This document shows positions 62,965 through 64,000 of a stretch of DNA of 64,000 nt, piece after piece. Each line of letters begins with the position of its first letter. The stretch's first letter is position 1. The notes under the pieces were generated by a model. The model searched no databases and was not told where the DNA came from. It saw only the letters and a program-made list of their open reading frames with translations. Both the position numbers and the translations under genes were made by a program. Origin of the DNA: Frigoriglobus tundricola (GTDB lineage Bacteria > Planctomycetota > Planctomycetia > Gemmatales > Gemmataceae); NCBI RefSeq assembly GCF_013128195.2, contig NZ_CP053452.2, positions 1,116,001 through 1,180,000 of the forward strand, written 5' to 3'.

Positions 62965-64000
62965 ATGCTCTCGAGACTTGGAACGTCCGGTAGCGCCGTG
63001 CTGCTGATCTCCGCCCTCGCCTGCGTACCGGCCGGGGACGAGAAGCGGCCGGCGGGCGCGGGGGAGAAACCGGACCCGTTCGCCGCATCGTCCACGCCCC
63101 TCCCGGCCGGGTACAAGGGGCCGAAATACGCCGTCAGCCACGACTACCCGACTGAGGCGCCGCCCGCCCCGAACGACCCGCCGTGGCGCAAGGCCCTCAA
63201 CGGCGCGCCGATCGGGCCGGACACCGCCGTTGCTTACATGAGCGCCCTGAAGGAGTACGTGACCAAAGACATCAAGACACTGGTCCTCGACTACGCGAAC
63301 TGGGACGCCGGCAAGGCCCGATGGTACAACATGCCGTGGCTGTACTCCATTCAGGACCCCGTTCACGGCACCTATCCGGCGGGCGAGTTCCCCTCCTCCA
63401 TGTTCCCGCTCTCCGGGCTCAAAACGCCCGGCGACGCGACGATGAACACGTACGTGGTCGTGTACTACAACGACACGGCGGGGTACACGCTCGGCCAGAT
63501 CTGGGGCAAGGACGCGGCGGCCCCGGACCTGACGAAAGCGCAGTACCGGGAGGGCGCGATCGTCGTGAAGGTGTGCCTCTCCAGCGCCACCCGAGCCACC
63601 TGGGGGCCGATGGACGGGGCCGCCCTTTGGGACGTGTACGGGGTCCCCCCGAACGCCCCGTCGGGCGCCAAACCGGCCTTCTTTCAGGGATCGGTCTTCC
63701 AAGTGGACCTGATCGTCAAGGACTCGAAGACGGCTCCGCAGACGGGCTGGGTGTTCGGCACGCTCGTGTACGACAAGTCCGTTCCGGGGGACGCCTGGGA
63801 CAAGCTGATCCCCCTCGGGGCCATGTGGGGCAACGACCCCGACGTGAACTCGGCCGCGAACCCGAACGCGATCCTCAAGCAGAGTGTGGTGAACCCGGTG
63901 GCCCCGCTTTACGCGGTCGAGACGCTCGGGTACGGCGGGCGGTTGTCCGGTCCGAACGACGGGGCCGTCGTCCAGAACGCGATCGTGGACGGGGCGGCGG
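62965..64000 (+). CDS. Exported protein of unknown family, 3' end cut by window
   Basis: At least 345 residues, running off the right edge. GGAGGG lies before the ATG at 62965. The first 20 residues are a signal peptide (GTSGSAVLLISALACVPAG) with Cys20 after a weak lipobox. The mature part has well-formed beta-type motifs with many aromatic residues (RWYNMPWLYSIQDPVHG, YVVVYYNDTAGYTLGQIWG) and a Gly/Asp turn rich in small residues (LGYGGRLSGPNDGAVV). I do not recognise the family. Codon use matches the rest of the window. Confidence 0.7.
   Translation, partial: MLSRLGTSGSAVLLISALACVPAGDEKRPAGAGEKPDPFAASSTPLPAGYKGPKYAVSHDYPTEAPPAPNDPPWRKALNGAPIGPDTAVAYMSALKEYVTKDIKTLVLDYANWDAGKARWYNMPWLYSIQDPVHGTYPAGEFPSSMFPLSGLKTPGDATMNTYVVVYYNDTAGYTLGQIWGKDAAAPDLTKAQYREGAIVVKVCLSSATRATWGPMDGAALWDVYGVPPNAPSGAKPAFFQGSVFQVDLIVKDSKTAPQTGWVFGTLVYDKSVPGDAWDKLIPLGAMWGNDPDVNSAANPNAILKQSVVNPVAPLYAVETLGYGGRLSGPNDGAVVQNAIVDGAA

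Noticed and set aside
1-64000. tRNA, rRNA, CRISPR array, insertion sequence or prophage
   Set aside because: I saw no T-loop words in a tRNA context, no rRNA-like stretches, no regularly spaced repeats, and no transposase or integrase motifs.

Overview
The window is high-G+C bacterial chromosome with long intergenic spacers and many large secreted or membrane proteins. The mix of families points to a planctomycete of the Gemmata type (Gemmataceae): a DUF1559 prepilin-like protein, an NPCBM domain, PQQ-propeller proteins over 1600 residues long, a PEP-CTERM protein, a MoxR/DUF58/BatA/DUF4175 series, and palindromic intergenic elements. The taxon is inferred from gene content; there is no rRNA in the window. 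I saw no rRNA, tRNA, CRISPR array, transposase or integrase.

1-25.4 kb, all minus strand: a co-directional series read from 25.4 kb down to 1. It runs PQQ-propeller protein, alpha-toroid (squalene-cyclase-like) protein, MoxR AAA+ ATPase, DUF58 protein, BatA-type VWA membrane protein, VWA/amidotransferase-like membrane protein, DUF4175-like membrane protein, a coiled-coil/low-complexity exported protein, an exported Gly/Cys protein, an NPCBM protein and a trypsin-like/PDZ protease (cut by the window edge). It looks like a MoxR-chaperone/VWA envelope system with an exported substrate-handling and quality-control tail. Its spacers are 110-245 bp and several hold distinct palindromes.

26.2-32.8 kb: a DUF4118-PAS membrane sensor without kinase, a small membrane protein, a radical SAM enzyme translationally close to a HEAT-like protein, a PP2C phosphatase and a KimA-like APC transporter.

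32.9-42.5 kb: a signalling island. On the minus strand, kaiC, kaiB, kaiB and a PAS-HisKA-HATPase-REC hybrid kinase form a tight four-gene operon with 4-nt overlap or 9-20-nt gaps and no kaiA. Divergent from it, on the plus strand, are two overlapping hybrid-kinase frames that look like one very large protein split by a frameshift.

42.6-48.5 kb: a PEP-CTERM protein, a decayed copy of a receiver-domain tail, a Wza-like polysaccharide export lipoprotein and a large AsmA/TamB-like protein, together an envelope or exopolysaccharide neighbourhood.

48.9-55.2 kb, plus strand: a general-stress cassette (PfpI/DJ-1, DUF4142, DUF892 ferritin-like, SDR, DUF2892-SRPBCC, Zn alcohol dehydrogenase, SDR). 55.4-59.6 kb, minus strand: HGSNAT-like acyltransferase, TPR protein, DUF1559 pseudopilin and small lipoprotein. 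60.4-64 kb: a metal-dependent cyclase, a small exported protein and an exported protein of unknown family running off the right edge behind an AT-rich spacer.

Long open frames antisense to these genes are common because of the base composition and were left out.
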